From Gammaproteobacteria bacterium (GTDB lineage Bacteria; Pseudomonadota; Gammaproteobacteria; JAJFKO01): a DNA stretch of 64,000 nucleotides. Both the position numbers and the translations under genes were made by a program. This document shows, one piece after another, positions 11,241 through 20,147 of this stretch (its first letter is position 1; each line of letters begins with the position of its first letter). The stretch is from assembly GCA_028284465.1 (NCBI GenBank), contig JANQRR010000012.1:87290-151289 (forward strand), written 5' to 3'. The notes under the pieces were generated by a model that was not told the DNA's origin, ran no database searches, and saw nothing but the letters and a program-made list of their open reading frames with translations.

Positions 11241-12767
11241 CTACGATTTCTTTAATATGCCTAACAAACCACGAGATAATTCCCTAGCGATAGTACGCCC
11301 GATTTGTCGAACCATGGTATTTTTAGATAATTTTGTTAAGAAAGTTTCGGCGTTTTTACTGCGTGGTTTACCTGCTTTGGTAGCTTTAGTAGTGCTTGCT
11401 TGTTGTTTTTCAATCGTTGCCAACTTTTCTACTAAGATTTCATAAGCACTTTCACGATCTATGGCTTGATTATACTTGCTAGTTAATCTTGATTGTTTAA
11501 CGATTTCAGTAAGTTCAGATTGAGTTAATGGTCCCATACGTGATTGCGGTGCATTTAACAAAGTAGCGGCTAATGGTGTTGGACGGCCTTTTTCATTTAA
11601 GGTTGTAATTGCAGCTTCGCCGATCCCTAGCGATGTTAATAGCTCGTCGGTTTTATAATATGGACTAGAAGGGTAATTTTCTGCGATCAGCTTAATTGCT
11701 TTACGATCTTTAGCGGTAAATGCACGTAGTGCATGTTGAACTTTCATGCCTAATTGGCTCAGAACAGAGTCAGGAATATCCGTTGGATTTTGTGTGCAAA
11801 AGAAAACGCCGACACCTTTAGATCGAATAAGTTTAATGATACTTTCAATTTGCGCTAATAATTCTTTAGTGGCTTGTTTAAATAATAAATGAGCTTCGTC
11901 AATGAAGATCACTAATTTTGGTTGCTCGAGATCACCTTTTTCTGGAAATTTGGTATATAATTCGGCGAGCAAGCATAACATAAAAGAAGAAAATAATTTC
12001 GGACGATTTTGCAGATCAATTAAGCGTAATATGGAAATAGTGCCACGACCTTGTTCATCAAAATGTAATAAATCTTCAACGTCAAATGAAGGTTCACCAA
12101 AAAAACATTCGCCACCTTGTTGTTCAATTTCAATAATTTTACGCAAAATAGTGCTGGCAGAAGCCGAAGAAATTCGACCATATAATTTTTCAAATTCAGC
12201 TTTGCCTTCATTAGTAGAAAAATGAAGTGATTTTTTAAAATCTTTTAAATCTAGCAGCGGCAAATGGTTGTCATCACAGTATTTAAAAATCAATGAAACA
12301 ATCCCAGCTTGAATGTCATTTAGTTCTAGAATTTTTGCAAATAGTAATGGTCCAAATTCAGAAACCGTGGCACGTAATTTAATCCCAGGCTCTTTTGATA
12401 GTGATAAAAATTCCACGGGAAATGACATAGGCGTGTAAGGCACGTCGAGCTGGGTTTGCCGAGCAATAAGTGTTGCATTACTTGTGCCAGCAGCAGCGAG
12501 CCCACTTAAATCACCTTTTAAGTCCATTAATAAGCTGGGAACACCTTGCAAAGATAATTTTTCAGCAAGCAATTGGATAGTTTTAGTTTTGCCGGTGCCA
12601 GTAGCACCAGCAATTAAACCATGACGGTTTAATGATTTTAATGCAACAGTGATAGTTGCATCAGGAAATACTTGTTTGTCATATTTCGCAGCACCTAAAG
12701 TAATCGCCGCGCCATCACAATGATAGCCTTTAATCATTGTTTCATTAAATGTCGTAGGATCTTTCAT
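11241..12767 (-). CDS. HerA-like ATPase, DUF853 (YjgR) family
   Basis: A 508-residue P-loop ATPase of the HerA/FtsK-like DUF853 family; E. coli YjgR is the relative. Walker A is GATGTGKTKT (Lys60), Walker B LVIFIDEAHLLF, followed by a sensor-like VFFCTQNPTDIP segment and an arginine region near HALRAFTAKDRKA. The family is presumed to move nucleic acid or protein, but its cellular role is unknown. The C-terminus has a basic KATKAGKPRSKN linker. A GGAG site precedes the ATG. It follows the EVE-domain gene with a 6-base gap, the same transcript. Confidence 0.88.
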   Translation of the reverse strand: MKDPTTFNETMIKGYHCDGAAITLGAAKYDKQVFPDATITVALKSLNRHGLIAGATGTGKTKTIQLLAEKLSLQGVPSLLMDLKGDLSGLAAAGTSNATLIARQTQLDVPYTPMSFPVEFLSLSKEPGIKLRATVSEFGPLLFAKILELNDIQAGIVSLIFKYCDDNHLPLLDLKDFKKSLHFSTNEGKAEFEKLYGRISSASASTILRKIIEIEQQGGECFFGEPSFDVEDLLHFDEQGRGTISILRLIDLQNRPKLFSSFMLCLLAELYTKFPEKGDLEQPKLVIFIDEAHLLFKQATKELLAQIESIIKLIRSKGVGVFFCTQNPTDIPDSVLSQLGMKVQHALRAFTAKDRKAIKLIAENYPSSPYYKTDELLTSLGIGEAAITTLNEKGRPTPLAATLLNAPQSRMGPLTQSELTEIVKQSRLTSKYNQAIDRESAYEILVEKLATIEKQQASTTKATKAGKPRSKNAETFLTKLSKNTMVRQIGRTIARELSRGLLGILKKS

Positions 12768-12773
12768 AATAGC

Positions 12774-13232
12774 TTACTCCATTGCTAGAATCGCTTGCCA
12801 TTGAGCCGCAGTAACTGGCGTGATTGATAAACGATTACCAGGCCTTAATAATAGCATGTCGCGTAACAAAGGATTTTGACGTAATTCTGCAAGCGCAATG
12901 AAACGTTTAAGGTTACGTTTGAATTTAATATTTACCATATACCAGCGTGGTTTGTCAGGCGAGCTTTTAGGATCATAGTGTGGTTCTTGTGGATCAAAAG
13001 CAGTGAAATCTGGATAACCTTCTTTAACAATATTTACGATGCCAGCTATTCCGGGTGGATTACAATTTGAATGATAAAAAAATGCAAGATCACCTTTTTT
13101 CATGTCATCACGCATCATGTTACGCGCTTGGTAATTACGCACACCATCCCAGTGATCAATTTTGGTTTTTGTTGCTCGTAAATCATCGATGCTATAAGCA
13201 TTAGGTTCAGATTTCATTAGCCAATAATTCAT
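12774..13232 (-). CDS. EVE-domain protein
   Basis: A 152-residue protein made of one EVE domain (PUA-like, thymocyte nuclear protein 1 family). It starts MNYWLMKSEPNAYSIDDL, a hallmark, and has DHWDGVRNYQARNMMRDDMKKGDLAFFYHSN and the later RPGNRLSITPVTAAQW. EVE domains bind modified bases in DNA or RNA; no fused nuclease is present here. Its ATG overlaps the end of the 5-formyl-THF cyclo-ligase gene, and AAGGATC lies six bases upstream. Confidence 0.92.
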   Translation of the reverse strand: MNYWLMKSEPNAYSIDDLRATKTKIDHWDGVRNYQARNMMRDDMKKGDLAFFYHSNCNPPGIAGIVNIVKEGYPDFTAFDPQEPHYDPKSSPDKPRWYMVNIKFKRNLKRFIALAELRQNPLLRDMLLLRPGNRLSITPVTAAQWQAILAME

Positions 13233-13831
13233 AACAGATCCTTAGTAAAAGCATAAAAATGTTTTTCAGTCACCACGCCATGCAATGGAATATCCCAGTC
13301 AGCAATTGGTAAATGCTCATGGCGTTGTGCTTCAAAAGCTAAACCAATGAGATAAGGTCGTTGTGATTTGCCATTCGTTTGCATAAAAGCAAAACTACGA
13401 TCGTAATAGCCTCCACCCATTCCTAAACGGTGACCTTGTTCATCGAATGCTACCAATGGCATCAAGACTAAATCAAGGTTTTTAGGTGCAATAATTTTTT
13501 CAGGCGTTGGCTTAGGTTCGGGTATGCCATAACGATTTGTCGTTAATAGATCATCTTGGGCACAATGCACAAATAGTAATTGATTATCTAGATGTGGATC
13601 AAGCACCGGTAAATAGCAACTTTTTTGTTGTTGCCAAATCGATTGCAGGATCGGTGCAGGATCAAGCTCAGCGTCATTAACAATATAACCAGCGATATGC
13701 TGACTATTAATAAAAATAGGATGATGACAAAGTGTTTTCGCAGCCAGATCTGAATATTGTTGTCTTGTCGGCAGAGGGATTTTGTGCCGTTGGGCACGCA
13801 TTTCGCGGCGTAATTGTTGTCGATTTAACAT
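13229..13831 (-). CDS. fau: 5-formyltetrahydrofolate cyclo-ligase
   Basis: A 200-residue enzyme (YgfA/MTHFS family) that converts 5-formyl-THF to 5,10-methenyl-THF using ATP. Signatures: N-terminal LRREMRAQRHKIP, the folate-binding IAGYIVNDAELDPAPIL, and the C-terminal DLVLMPLVAFDEQGHRLGMGGGYYDRSF. In many gammaproteobacteria it lies beside zapA with 6S RNA between; here only six bases separate the two coding regions, so no 6S RNA gene fits. Confidence 0.93.
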   Translation of the reverse strand: MLNRQQLRREMRAQRHKIPLPTRQQYSDLAAKTLCHHPIFINSQHIAGYIVNDAELDPAPILQSIWQQQKSCYLPVLDPHLDNQLLFVHCAQDDLLTTNRYGIPEPKPTPEKIIAPKNLDLVLMPLVAFDEQGHRLGMGGGYYDRSFAFMQTNGKSQRPYLIGLAFEAQRHEHLPIADWDIPLHGVVTEKHFYAFTKDLL

Positions 13832-13837
13832 TGGTAA

Positions 13838-14137
13838 CTAATGTTCAATAAATTCCATTTGTTCAGTTTGTGTAAGCGTTTGTGCAAGGCGCTGTTCAAG
13901 ATCATTAATTTGTTGCGTAACTTGGCTGTTGTTAGTTGCTGCGTGAATAAGATTAAGCGCGGCAACGGTAACGATATAATCGTATTCAGCAGTGTTATTT
14001 TGTTTACTAATTTTACGCAATTCTTCATTGAGTTGTTTAGAGCATTGTTGTAATTCAGCAGCTTGACCAGCAGGGCAATTTACTGCAAAAGTTTTATTAA
14101 GGACATTAACGGAAATAGTGTTATTTTGTTTATTCAT
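13838..14137 (-). CDS. zapA: Cell division protein ZapA
   Basis: A 99-residue FtsZ-ring-associated protein that cross-links FtsZ protofilaments at midcell. The N-terminal VSVNVLNKTFAVNCPAGQAAEL-like beta region is followed by a long helix (LQQCSKQLNEELRKISK) and a C-terminal coiled coil (QQINDLEQRLAQTLTQTEQ), as in ZapA. A GGAG site lies seven bases before the ATG. Its start overlaps the end of the upstream ZapB-like gene by eight bases, so the two division genes are coupled. Confidence 0.9.
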   Translation of the reverse strand: MNKQNNTISVNVLNKTFAVNCPAGQAAELQQCSKQLNEELRKISKQNNTAEYDYIVTVAALNLIHAATNNSQVTQQINDLEQRLAQTLTQTEQMEFIEH

Positions 14138-14342
14138 GAGCTAACTCCAAAGACCGTAATTTATCTAGCATCGCGGCAAGCTTAGCTTTAGCTAAATGGT
14201 TTTTTTCCGTAAGAGCTTCATTTTCGATGATCAGTTGATTTTGTTTAGTGCGTAAATGATTGTTTTCAATTTTCAAATGTTCGCAGGTATTAATTAAAGC
14301 ATCGATTTGTGTGGTTAGCTTGTCGAGATTGATAGTGGTCAT
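14130..14342 (-). CDS. ZapB-like coiled-coil protein (TIGR02449 type)
   Basis: About 70 residues from MTTINLDKLTTQIDALI; the frame opens 33 bases earlier, but this start fits the family. Nearly the whole protein is predicted coiled coil with heptads of Leu/Ile and Asn/Glu/Lys (LKIENNHLRTKQNQLIIENEALTEKN). Such proteins are encoded upstream of zapA in many gammaproteobacteria and are thought to act with ZapA at the Z ring; the exact role is inferred from position and resemblance to ZapB. Confidence 0.75.
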   Translation of the reverse strand: MTTINLDKLTTQIDALINTCEHLKIENNHLRTKQNQLIIENEALTEKNHLAKAKLAAMLDKLRSLELAHE

Positions 14343-14508
14343 AATAATCTTTCGTAAACTCCCTGAGGTGATCATCCCAATACGTTTATATTAGGGGGGT
14401 AGCTAGGTAAGGTCAATAAATAATCCTATTTTTCTAGGATAATGGCCAGCCGACCTGGAAATATGGTAAAATTGTTAAATTTTGTAACATAAAGGATTCA
14501 ATTAGCTT

Positions 14509-15066
14509 ATGGAAAAAATACCATCGTTTGATGAAGTGTCAGCAGCTTTAGCTAATGACACAACAAATTCAGCAGCTGACCCTGCAGAAATTCATGGTTT
14601 GCTCTGTGGAATGATTTGTTCCGGACCAAAGATGAATGGTAAAGTTTTGATAGAACCTACGGATAAAGCGAGTCGATCGATTTTATTGCGCTTATATGAA
14701 ATCACCTCAAGCAAGCTCCATCATTTCGATTTTGAGTTCGAACTTTTGTTGCCAGATGATAGTTATGAGTTACGCGTGCAAGCTGAAGGCTTGAGCCGAT
14801 GGTGCCAAGGATTTTTATTGGGTTTACACGCTGCAGGGATTGTGGTCGAACATGCTAAATCCAACGATACCCGTGATGCTTTGCATCGCATTGCTGAATT
14901 GGCAGCGTTGGACCATGAAGTGATAGAGATTAAAGAAGATGATGATGTCGCATTATTCGAAGTCACCGAATATATTCGGCTTGCAGTATTAATGATTTAT
15001 AGTGAGTTTGCCGTTACCCAAAATGGTAGCAGTGATATCATGCCAGCAAGCCAAATGATCCATTAG
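14509..15066 (+). CDS. ygfB: UPF0149 family protein YgfB
   Basis: A 185-residue YgfB/YecA-family protein. Signs are the HGLLCGMICSG motif near residue 29, the LLLPDDSYELRVQAEGLSRWCQGFLLGL block, and an acidic C-terminal part (IEIKEDDDVALFEVTEYIRLAVL). No enzymatic function is established; Pseudomonas YgfB has been linked to transcription control. It is the first gene of ygfB-pepP-ubiH, a conserved gammaproteobacterial order, and is transcribed away from the zapA group. Confidence 0.9.
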   Translation: MEKIPSFDEVSAALANDTTNSAADPAEIHGLLCGMICSGPKMNGKVLIEPTDKASRSILLRLYEITSSKLHHFDFEFELLLPDDSYELRVQAEGLSRWCQGFLLGLHAAGIVVEHAKSNDTRDALHRIAELAALDHEVIEIKEDDDVALFEVTEYIRLAVLMIYSEFAVTQNGSSDIMPASQMIH

Positions 15067-15094
15067 TCAATTAATTCGTAATCAAAGAGTAAAG

Positions 15095-16351
15095 ATGGCA
15101 AACAATTCAATTTATCAACAACGTCGCCGCCAGTTATTACAACAATTGGATAATGATAGTATTGTTTTTATTCCTGCTGCTCCTGAAGCTAAGCGCAATG
15201 GTGACACCGACTATCCTTATCGACAAGACAGTGATTTATATTATTTAACAGGTTTTACTGAGCCTGAAGCGGTTGCAGTATTAATTCCTAATCATGATAA
15301 CGGGGAATTTATTTTATTTAATCGGTCCCATGATCCCGTAAAGGAAACATGGATGGGGAAACGGGCTGGCCAAGATGGTGCTGTGCAAGAATATGGTGCT
15401 GATCAAGCGTTTCCTATTAGCGAATTTGCAACGCGTTTACCTGAGTTATTACAAAATGGTCATAAAATTTATTATCCAACAAAGCGTTATCAAGCATTTG
15501 ATAATTTGATCCTTGACAGTATTTGTAAAGTGCAAAGTGAAATTTTTAATCTTAATGATATTTTACATCGGCAGCGCATGATTAAAGATGAGCATGAAAT
15601 TGCAATGATGCGTAAAGCTGCTGCAGTGTCTGCGCAGGCGCATCAACAAGTAATACAAACGTGCAAACCACATATGTATGAATATGAGTTGGAAGCGGTG
15701 TTATTGCATGAATTTTGTCGCGCGGGCTGTCGACATCCGGCATATGAATCGATTGTAGCGAGTGGTGAAAATGCTTGTACATTACATTACGTTGCTAACA
15801 ATGCTCGTTTAGATGATGGCGATTTAGTGTTAATTGATGCCGGTGCCGAATACCAGTGCTACGCTTCTGACATTACGCGTACTATGCCAGTGAATGGTCA
15901 TTATAATCCAGAGCAAAAAGCAATTTATGAGATTGTGTTAGCAGCGCAGTTGGCGGGGCTTGCGCAATTACGTCCGGGAGTGTCGTGGCATAAAGTTAAA
16001 GATGCGGTTGAAACCGTGATCATTGATGGCTTGTTAGATTTAGGTTTTGAAAAAGGCTCACATAATCGGTTCTATATGCATAATTGGGGTCATTGGTTGG
16101 GTTTGGATGTGCATGATGTTGGTATTTATAAAGAAGGTGATAGTGATTGGATAACATTTCAACCGGGAATGGTCACCACGATTGAGCCAGGCATTTATAT
16201 TTCGTCTAATCATGACGATGTTGATCCTAAATGGCGTGGCATTGGAGTGCGCATTGAAGATGATGTGTTGATCACCGAACAAGGTCATGAAGTACTGAGT
16301 GCAGCAGTGCCAAAAACCATAACAGATATTGAAGCGTTAATGAAATCGTGA
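15095..16351 (+). CDS. pepP: Xaa-Pro aminopeptidase PepP
   Basis: A 418-residue dinuclear-metal peptidase (M24) removing N-terminal residues before proline. The N-terminal domain starts IYQQRRRQLLQQLDNDSIVFIPAA with the YPYRQDSDLYYLTGF motif. Metal ligands are visible in order: DAGAEYQCYASDITRTMPV (two Asp), HNWGHWLGLDVHD (His), TTIEPGIYI (Glu) and GVRIEDDVLIT (Glu). Length is close to the E. coli enzyme. The stop codon overlaps the GTG start of ubiH by four bases. Confidence 0.96.
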   Translation: MANNSIYQQRRRQLLQQLDNDSIVFIPAAPEAKRNGDTDYPYRQDSDLYYLTGFTEPEAVAVLIPNHDNGEFILFNRSHDPVKETWMGKRAGQDGAVQEYGADQAFPISEFATRLPELLQNGHKIYYPTKRYQAFDNLILDSICKVQSEIFNLNDILHRQRMIKDEHEIAMMRKAAAVSAQAHQQVIQTCKPHMYEYELEAVLLHEFCRAGCRHPAYESIVASGENACTLHYVANNARLDDGDLVLIDAGAEYQCYASDITRTMPVNGHYNPEQKAIYEIVLAAQLAGLAQLRPGVSWHKVKDAVETVIIDGLLDLGFEKGSHNRFYMHNWGHWLGLDVHDVGIYKEGDSDWITFQPGMVTTIEPGIYISSNHDDVDPKWRGIGVRIEDDVLITEQGHEVLSAAVPKTITDIEALMKS

Positions 16352-17532
16352 ACAGTAACCATTATGATATTGTGATCATCGGCGGAGGCTTGGTTGGGTT
16401 AAGCTTAGCGTTTGCGCTAGCTAACCAGCCGCTACGCATTGCTATTGTTGAAGCAATATCGGTAGCGACTAAAACCCAAACTGATTTTGATATGCGTGCG
16501 GTGGCTATATCCGATGGCAGCCGCCAAATCTTACAAGCGTTGACTATTTGGGAGCAATTAGCAACGACAGCTTGTCCTATCATGAAAGTTCATGTCTCTG
16601 ATCGCGGCCATTTTGGTGCAAGTAAAATTACCGCTAAAGCAGAAAACTTGCCGGCGTTAGGTTATGTTTTAAATATGACGATGCTTAATGAAGTGATGTA
16701 TCGGCATTTAACGACATTAAAGAACATTGATTTTCTGTGTCCTGCAACATTGCAAGATTTACAAGTCACCGCTGATGGTTATCAAATGACGATTGATCAG
16801 CCGCAGAAATCACAGCAGTTATCAGCAAAGTTAGTGATTGCTGCTGATGGCGTGCATTCTAAAACACGACAATTGTTGGGGATCACTACCGCAACCCAAG
16901 ATTATCAGCAATATGGTGTGATCACCACAGTTGGTTTAGCCAATGATCATCAACATGTAGCTTATGAACGGTTTACCACTAGTGGGCCATTGGCATTGTT
17001 ACCGTTGCCGGATAAACGCAGCGGCTTAATTTGGTGTGTGAATAAAGCAAATGCCGATCAATTGCGGCAATTAACGGAACGTGATTTTTTAACAAAACTA
17101 CAGCGTGATTTTGGTTATCGATTAGGGCGCTTTACAAAAGTTGGTAAACGACAAATTTTTCCATTGCAATTGATTTGTGCGCAAGAGCAAGTGCGTCCAG
17201 GATTATTATTACTTGGCAATTCAGCACATAACTTACATCCAGTTGCTGGCCAAGGATTTAATTTAAGTTTGCGTGATGTGTTTACCTTAGCGCAACGGAT
17301 CATTAGCGCGCAGCAACAGCAACGCGATTTTGCTAGTTATGAATTCTTATTGGATCATGTTAATCAACGCCAAGCTGATCAAGATCGTGTGATCCGTTTT
17401 ACAGATCGCGTGGTAAAAACATTTTCAAATAAAGTATTGGGGCTGGCACAATTACGCAGTAAAGGTCTGTTAGCAATGGAGTTAATGCCGTTTATTAAAA
17501 GCTCGATCATTAATATGAATACGCGTGATTAA
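16348..17532 (+). CDS. ubiH: FAD-dependent ubiquinone-biosynthesis hydroxylase, UbiH family
   Basis: A 394-residue flavoprotein monooxygenase of the UbiH/UbiI/UbiF family, hydroxylating the ring of the ubiquinone precursor. It starts with GTG overlapping the pepP stop. The dinucleotide fold IIGGGLVGLSLAFALA, the DMRAVAISDGSRQIL segment, VIAADGVHSKTRQLL and LLGNSAHNLHPVAGQGFNLSLRD (FAD ribityl site) are present. Position after pepP suggests UbiH, but the usual second gene (ubiI/visC) does not follow, so this enzyme may cover more than one hydroxylation. Confidence 0.88.
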   Translation: MNSNHYDIVIIGGGLVGLSLAFALANQPLRIAIVEAISVATKTQTDFDMRAVAISDGSRQILQALTIWEQLATTACPIMKVHVSDRGHFGASKITAKAENLPALGYVLNMTMLNEVMYRHLTTLKNIDFLCPATLQDLQVTADGYQMTIDQPQKSQQLSAKLVIAADGVHSKTRQLLGITTATQDYQQYGVITTVGLANDHQHVAYERFTTSGPLALLPLPDKRSGLIWCVNKANADQLRQLTERDFLTKLQRDFGYRLGRFTKVGKRQIFPLQLICAQEQVRPGLLLLGNSAHNLHPVAGQGFNLSLRDVFTLAQRIISAQQQQRDFASYEFLLDHVNQRQADQDRVIRFTDRVVKTFSNKVLGLAQLRSKGLLAMELMPFIKSSIINMNTRD

Positions 17533-17533
17533 A

Positions 17534-18853
17534 TTAGAAATGTTGCGGTAAGATAGCACCAGCGTTACCCATGTAAAAACCTTTAAAGTCGGGATCATAG
17601 TAATAATAAATATTGCTGGCTTCGATCGCGCGCGCGTATAACACATCATGCACCCAGATCTCGGCAAACGCCCGTCCTCTCGTCGTAATGTGAGCAGTAT
17701 TGTCACGTAAGTATTGAGCGTATAACGTTGCATCGCCAGAAAGGTTAGCTGTCATTTCTTCAGCAATGCCTGCTAGCATTACTTTACCGCAATGATCACC
17801 ATTCATTCGGATGGTAAGGTAGTCGCTATCAATCCACAGCACATTAAGATCACCGGAACCCGCATAATCAAGATAACTTAAACTAACATCACCCGTTAAA
17901 TTAATTTTGCCGCTACCTCTAGAAATGATCCTTAAGTTACCGCTGCGTACTTTATAAATATTAATGTCGCCACTGCCGGTGTAATAGAGATAATATAGGT
18001 TAACTAAACCAGTGAGATTGATATTGCCTCTGCCAGTATCTTTGATCGATAAGCCACGGGTATTAGCGCGATTAATGTTAATATCGCCAGAACCTGATAA
18101 ATCAATTTCACGTACGTTAACGTTACCCGTTAAATTAATTGGGCCACTGCCCGCGGCATATATGTATAGTGGCGTAGGAGTAATACCACTGATGTTAACA
18201 CTGCCCGAACCGCGGGTTCTGAGATCGCGCAAACCAATTCGACCACTTAAGGTGACATTACCAGAAGACAGTTTATCAACAACCACAAAGTTAGATGAAA
18301 TATTTTGGATAGTGACATTGCCAGCATTTTTACTGATAAGTTTATGTAATTTAAGTCGTCGTCCTTTTAGATAAATACTACCGCGACCTAATTGGATCAC
18401 TTCCAAATCTTTGCTGCGTAGGTTAGTACCATTAACACTGCCACTACCGCGGTGTTTCAACAAGGTGAGATCATGTAAATGAATTTGTACTAACCAATAA
18501 CGTGATTTGTTATAAGACTTAGCAATGACATGCAAGATGTGATTTTTCACATAAACTTTGACATACACTGGGCAAACCACAGGGCCTTTAATAGTTACCG
18601 TGTCTTTAGGTTGATTGCCAATAATTTCAACATGGAATGCGCCTTCAAGATCAAGGCCATTAAATGGTGGCAAATTGTGTTTAGTAAATACGGTATCTGA
18701 GGTGCCATAAAATTTGCGACGCGCCATTTTGGCTTGATGTTTTTGCGCCGGAGTCATGGTAAACGTTTCATGATAGGCTTGTCGTAGAGTTGTACAGCCA
18801 CTGAGAATAACAATGATTGTACAAAGTAATGCATAAGTATATGTTTTTATCAT
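17534..18853 (-). CDS. GIN-domain (DUF2807) lipoprotein with repeated beta-helix-like units
   Basis: About 439 residues. The first Met with a lipoprotein signal is at 18853 (MIKTYTYALLCTIIVILSGC), with lipobox LSGC, so it is probably anchored in the outer membrane. From about residue 60 (FNGLDLEGAFHVEI) it has the DUF2807/GIN fold, a beta-solenoid, with many short repeats of the form GSG(S/D/K)(V/I)N(I/L) alternating with ISG or LTG turns. Family members are called putative auto-transporter adhesin heads, but function is unproven. It converges on ubiH with almost no gap, and vapC lies upstream. Confidence 0.78.
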   Translation of the reverse strand: MIKTYTYALLCTIIVILSGCTTLRQAYHETFTMTPAQKHQAKMARRKFYGTSDTVFTKHNLPPFNGLDLEGAFHVEIIGNQPKDTVTIKGPVVCPVYVKVYVKNHILHVIAKSYNKSRYWLVQIHLHDLTLLKHRGSGSVNGTNLRSKDLEVIQLGRGSIYLKGRRLKLHKLISKNAGNVTIQNISSNFVVVDKLSSGNVTLSGRIGLRDLRTRGSGSVNISGITPTPLYIYAAGSGPINLTGNVNVREIDLSGSGDININRANTRGLSIKDTGRGNINLTGLVNLYYLYYTGSGDINIYKVRSGNLRIISRGSGKINLTGDVSLSYLDYAGSGDLNVLWIDSDYLTIRMNGDHCGKVMLAGIAEEMTANLSGDATLYAQYLRDNTAHITTRGRAFAEIWVHDVLYARAIEASNIYYYYDPDFKGFYMGNAGAILPQHF

Positions 18854-19001
18854 GTTTAGGGACCCATCATTAAAGCATTTATATCGTATCATGCTCGATT
18901 TGATAGATACAGTCCAAAAATTTTCTTAAACTATTTTCAAGTAAATAAATAGGCAATCTTCAACCAGATGAGCACCATGACTGAAAACGTGGATTTGCGA
19001 G

Positions 19002-19400
19002 TTAAGTCCAGTTTTCAATATTTAACTTAGGCACTCGAGCAAATTCTTTTTTGTTATTGGTAACTAATGTTAGATTCATACTCAAAGCATGAGCAGCGAT
19101 CATTAAGTCCATCGAGCCAATTAGTTTGCCTTTACGTTCCAAACATGATCTTAATTCGCCATAAAAAAAGGCTGTTTTTTCAGTAAATGGCATAATTTCT
19201 AGTGGTAGCAAAAATTCATGTAAGGCAAGCTGATTTTTTTGCTTATGTTTACTTTTATGTACACCATACATAAGTTCAGCCACGGTAATTGAGGAAATGC
19301 AAATCTCGCCAATTGCTAAGGTGGTAAATTTAGTGAGGACTTTTGCCGGTTGTTTTTTAATGATGTAAATACAAATATTGGTATCGAGCATATATTTCAT
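19002..19400 (-). CDS. vapC: PIN-domain toxin VapC
   Basis: 132 residues forming one PIN-domain RNase. The acidic active-site residues are visible: Asp6 in MLDTNICIYIIKK, Glu42 in VAELMYGV, and Asp98 in IGSMDLMIAAHAL, with the TNNKKEF region closing the site. VapC toxins of this type cleave initiator tRNA or other RNAs and are held inactive by VapB. The ATG overlaps the vapB stop, as is usual for the pair. Confidence 0.93.
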   Translation of the reverse strand: MKYMLDTNICIYIIKKQPAKVLTKFTTLAIGEICISSITVAELMYGVHKSKHKQKNQLALHEFLLPLEIMPFTEKTAFFYGELRSCLERKGKLIGSMDLMIAAHALSMNLTLVTNNKKEFARVPKLNIENWT

Positions 19401-19636
19401 TAGAGTAAATTATCCCTCGTTTGGATTTTAGGTTGTTTGCGAGTACCACTCATAAAATCATGGGAGAATTTATCTAAGCTGGCAAACAAAGCTTTCCAAG
19501 GTTGATGATCGGTCGGTAAAAGAATAATGGCATCACCCATTTTCTTGATAAATACTTCTTTACCCTCAAGGCGAAATTCTTTAGGTAAGCGCACAGCTTG
19601 GCTTTGGCCATTTTGAAATAATTTTGCGGTTTTCAT
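19400..19636 (-). CDS. vapB: Antitoxin VapB (AbrB-type)
   Basis: 78 residues starting MKTAKLFQNGQSQAVRLPKEFRLEGKEVFIKK, the AbrB/SpoVT swapped-hairpin DNA-binding domain typical of VapB/MazE-like antitoxins. The C-terminal half (HQPWKALFASLDKFSHDF) should wrap VapC. The reading frame runs 75 bases further upstream, but that part covers the operator and has no ribosome site. Autoregulation is likely through the inverted repeat at 19651-19676. Confidence 0.9.
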   Translation of the reverse strand: MKTAKLFQNGQSQAVRLPKEFRLEGKEVFIKKMGDAIILLPTDHQPWKALFASLDKFSHDFMSGTRKQPKIQTRDNLL

Positions 19637-19650
19637 GGCGATGGCTCCAA

Positions 19651-19676
19651 TAGTATATATTGATAAGTATATACTA
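19651..19676. promoter_or_regulatory. Probable VapB operator
   Basis: A perfect inverted repeat, TAGTATATA, eight bases, TATATACTA, lies 15 bases upstream of vapB and overlaps its likely -10 region. VapB antitoxins bind such palindromes to repress their own operon. Confidence 0.7.
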
Positions 19677-19697
19677 TTTGAAAGAATATACAAGTGT

Positions 19698-20147
19698 TTA
19701 ATAGGTTTCATACGAATGATCTCCTTGTAAATTTAACGGTGCAATATCAACTTTGCCGTTACTATGAAAATAGGTGGAAAATTTAATGATGGTTGCTGAA
19801 ATAATGTTTGCAGTGATCTGTAATTGCAGTAAGTAGTGGCTAGATTGATTTTCATCAAACGTAATAACTACATTAGTTAACCTTGGTTCATAACGTTCAA
19901 TAGTGTGTTTAATCATTTGTGCGAATTGATGTTGGTGATAATTAAAATTGTGATAAGCGGATAAAAAATCGGGTAAGCCGTAATCGGGCAAATGTGGCAA
20001 GGAGCCTTGCCGAGTATTGAGTAGCTCGACAAGGTGTGAATGGATGCTGTGATGTATACTGTTGTTATCAGCGACGGGCGTAATAGACGTACCATCGTGA
20101 TAACAACCTTTTATAATATCTAACACCGCGTGACGCACGTTGCTCAA
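19698..20147 (-). CDS. tssE: Type VI secretion baseplate protein TssE (gp25-like)
   Basis: A 149-residue protein with the GPW/gp25 fold, a wedge component of the type VI baseplate. The hallmark LLNTRQGSLPHLPDYGLPDFL lies around residue 42, then IKHTIERYEPRLTNVVITF, the conserved YEPRL block. The start is TTG, overlapping the hcp stop by four bases (TTGA), so it is coupled to hcp; a GTG three codons in is the alternative. No other baseplate gene is nearby. Confidence 0.9.
   Translation of the reverse strand: MSNVRHAVLDIIKGCYHDGTSITPVADNNSIHHSIHSHLVELLNTRQGSLPHLPDYGLPDFLSAYHNFNYHQHQFAQMIKHTIERYEPRLTNVVITFDENQSSHYLLQLQITANIISATIIKFSTYFHSNGKVDIAPLNLQGDHSYETY

Noticed and set aside
19637..19711. 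Longer VapB with an extra 25 N-terminal residues
   Set aside because: The extension covers the palindromic operator, overlaps tssE and lacks a ribosome site; family VapB starts at MKTAKLF.
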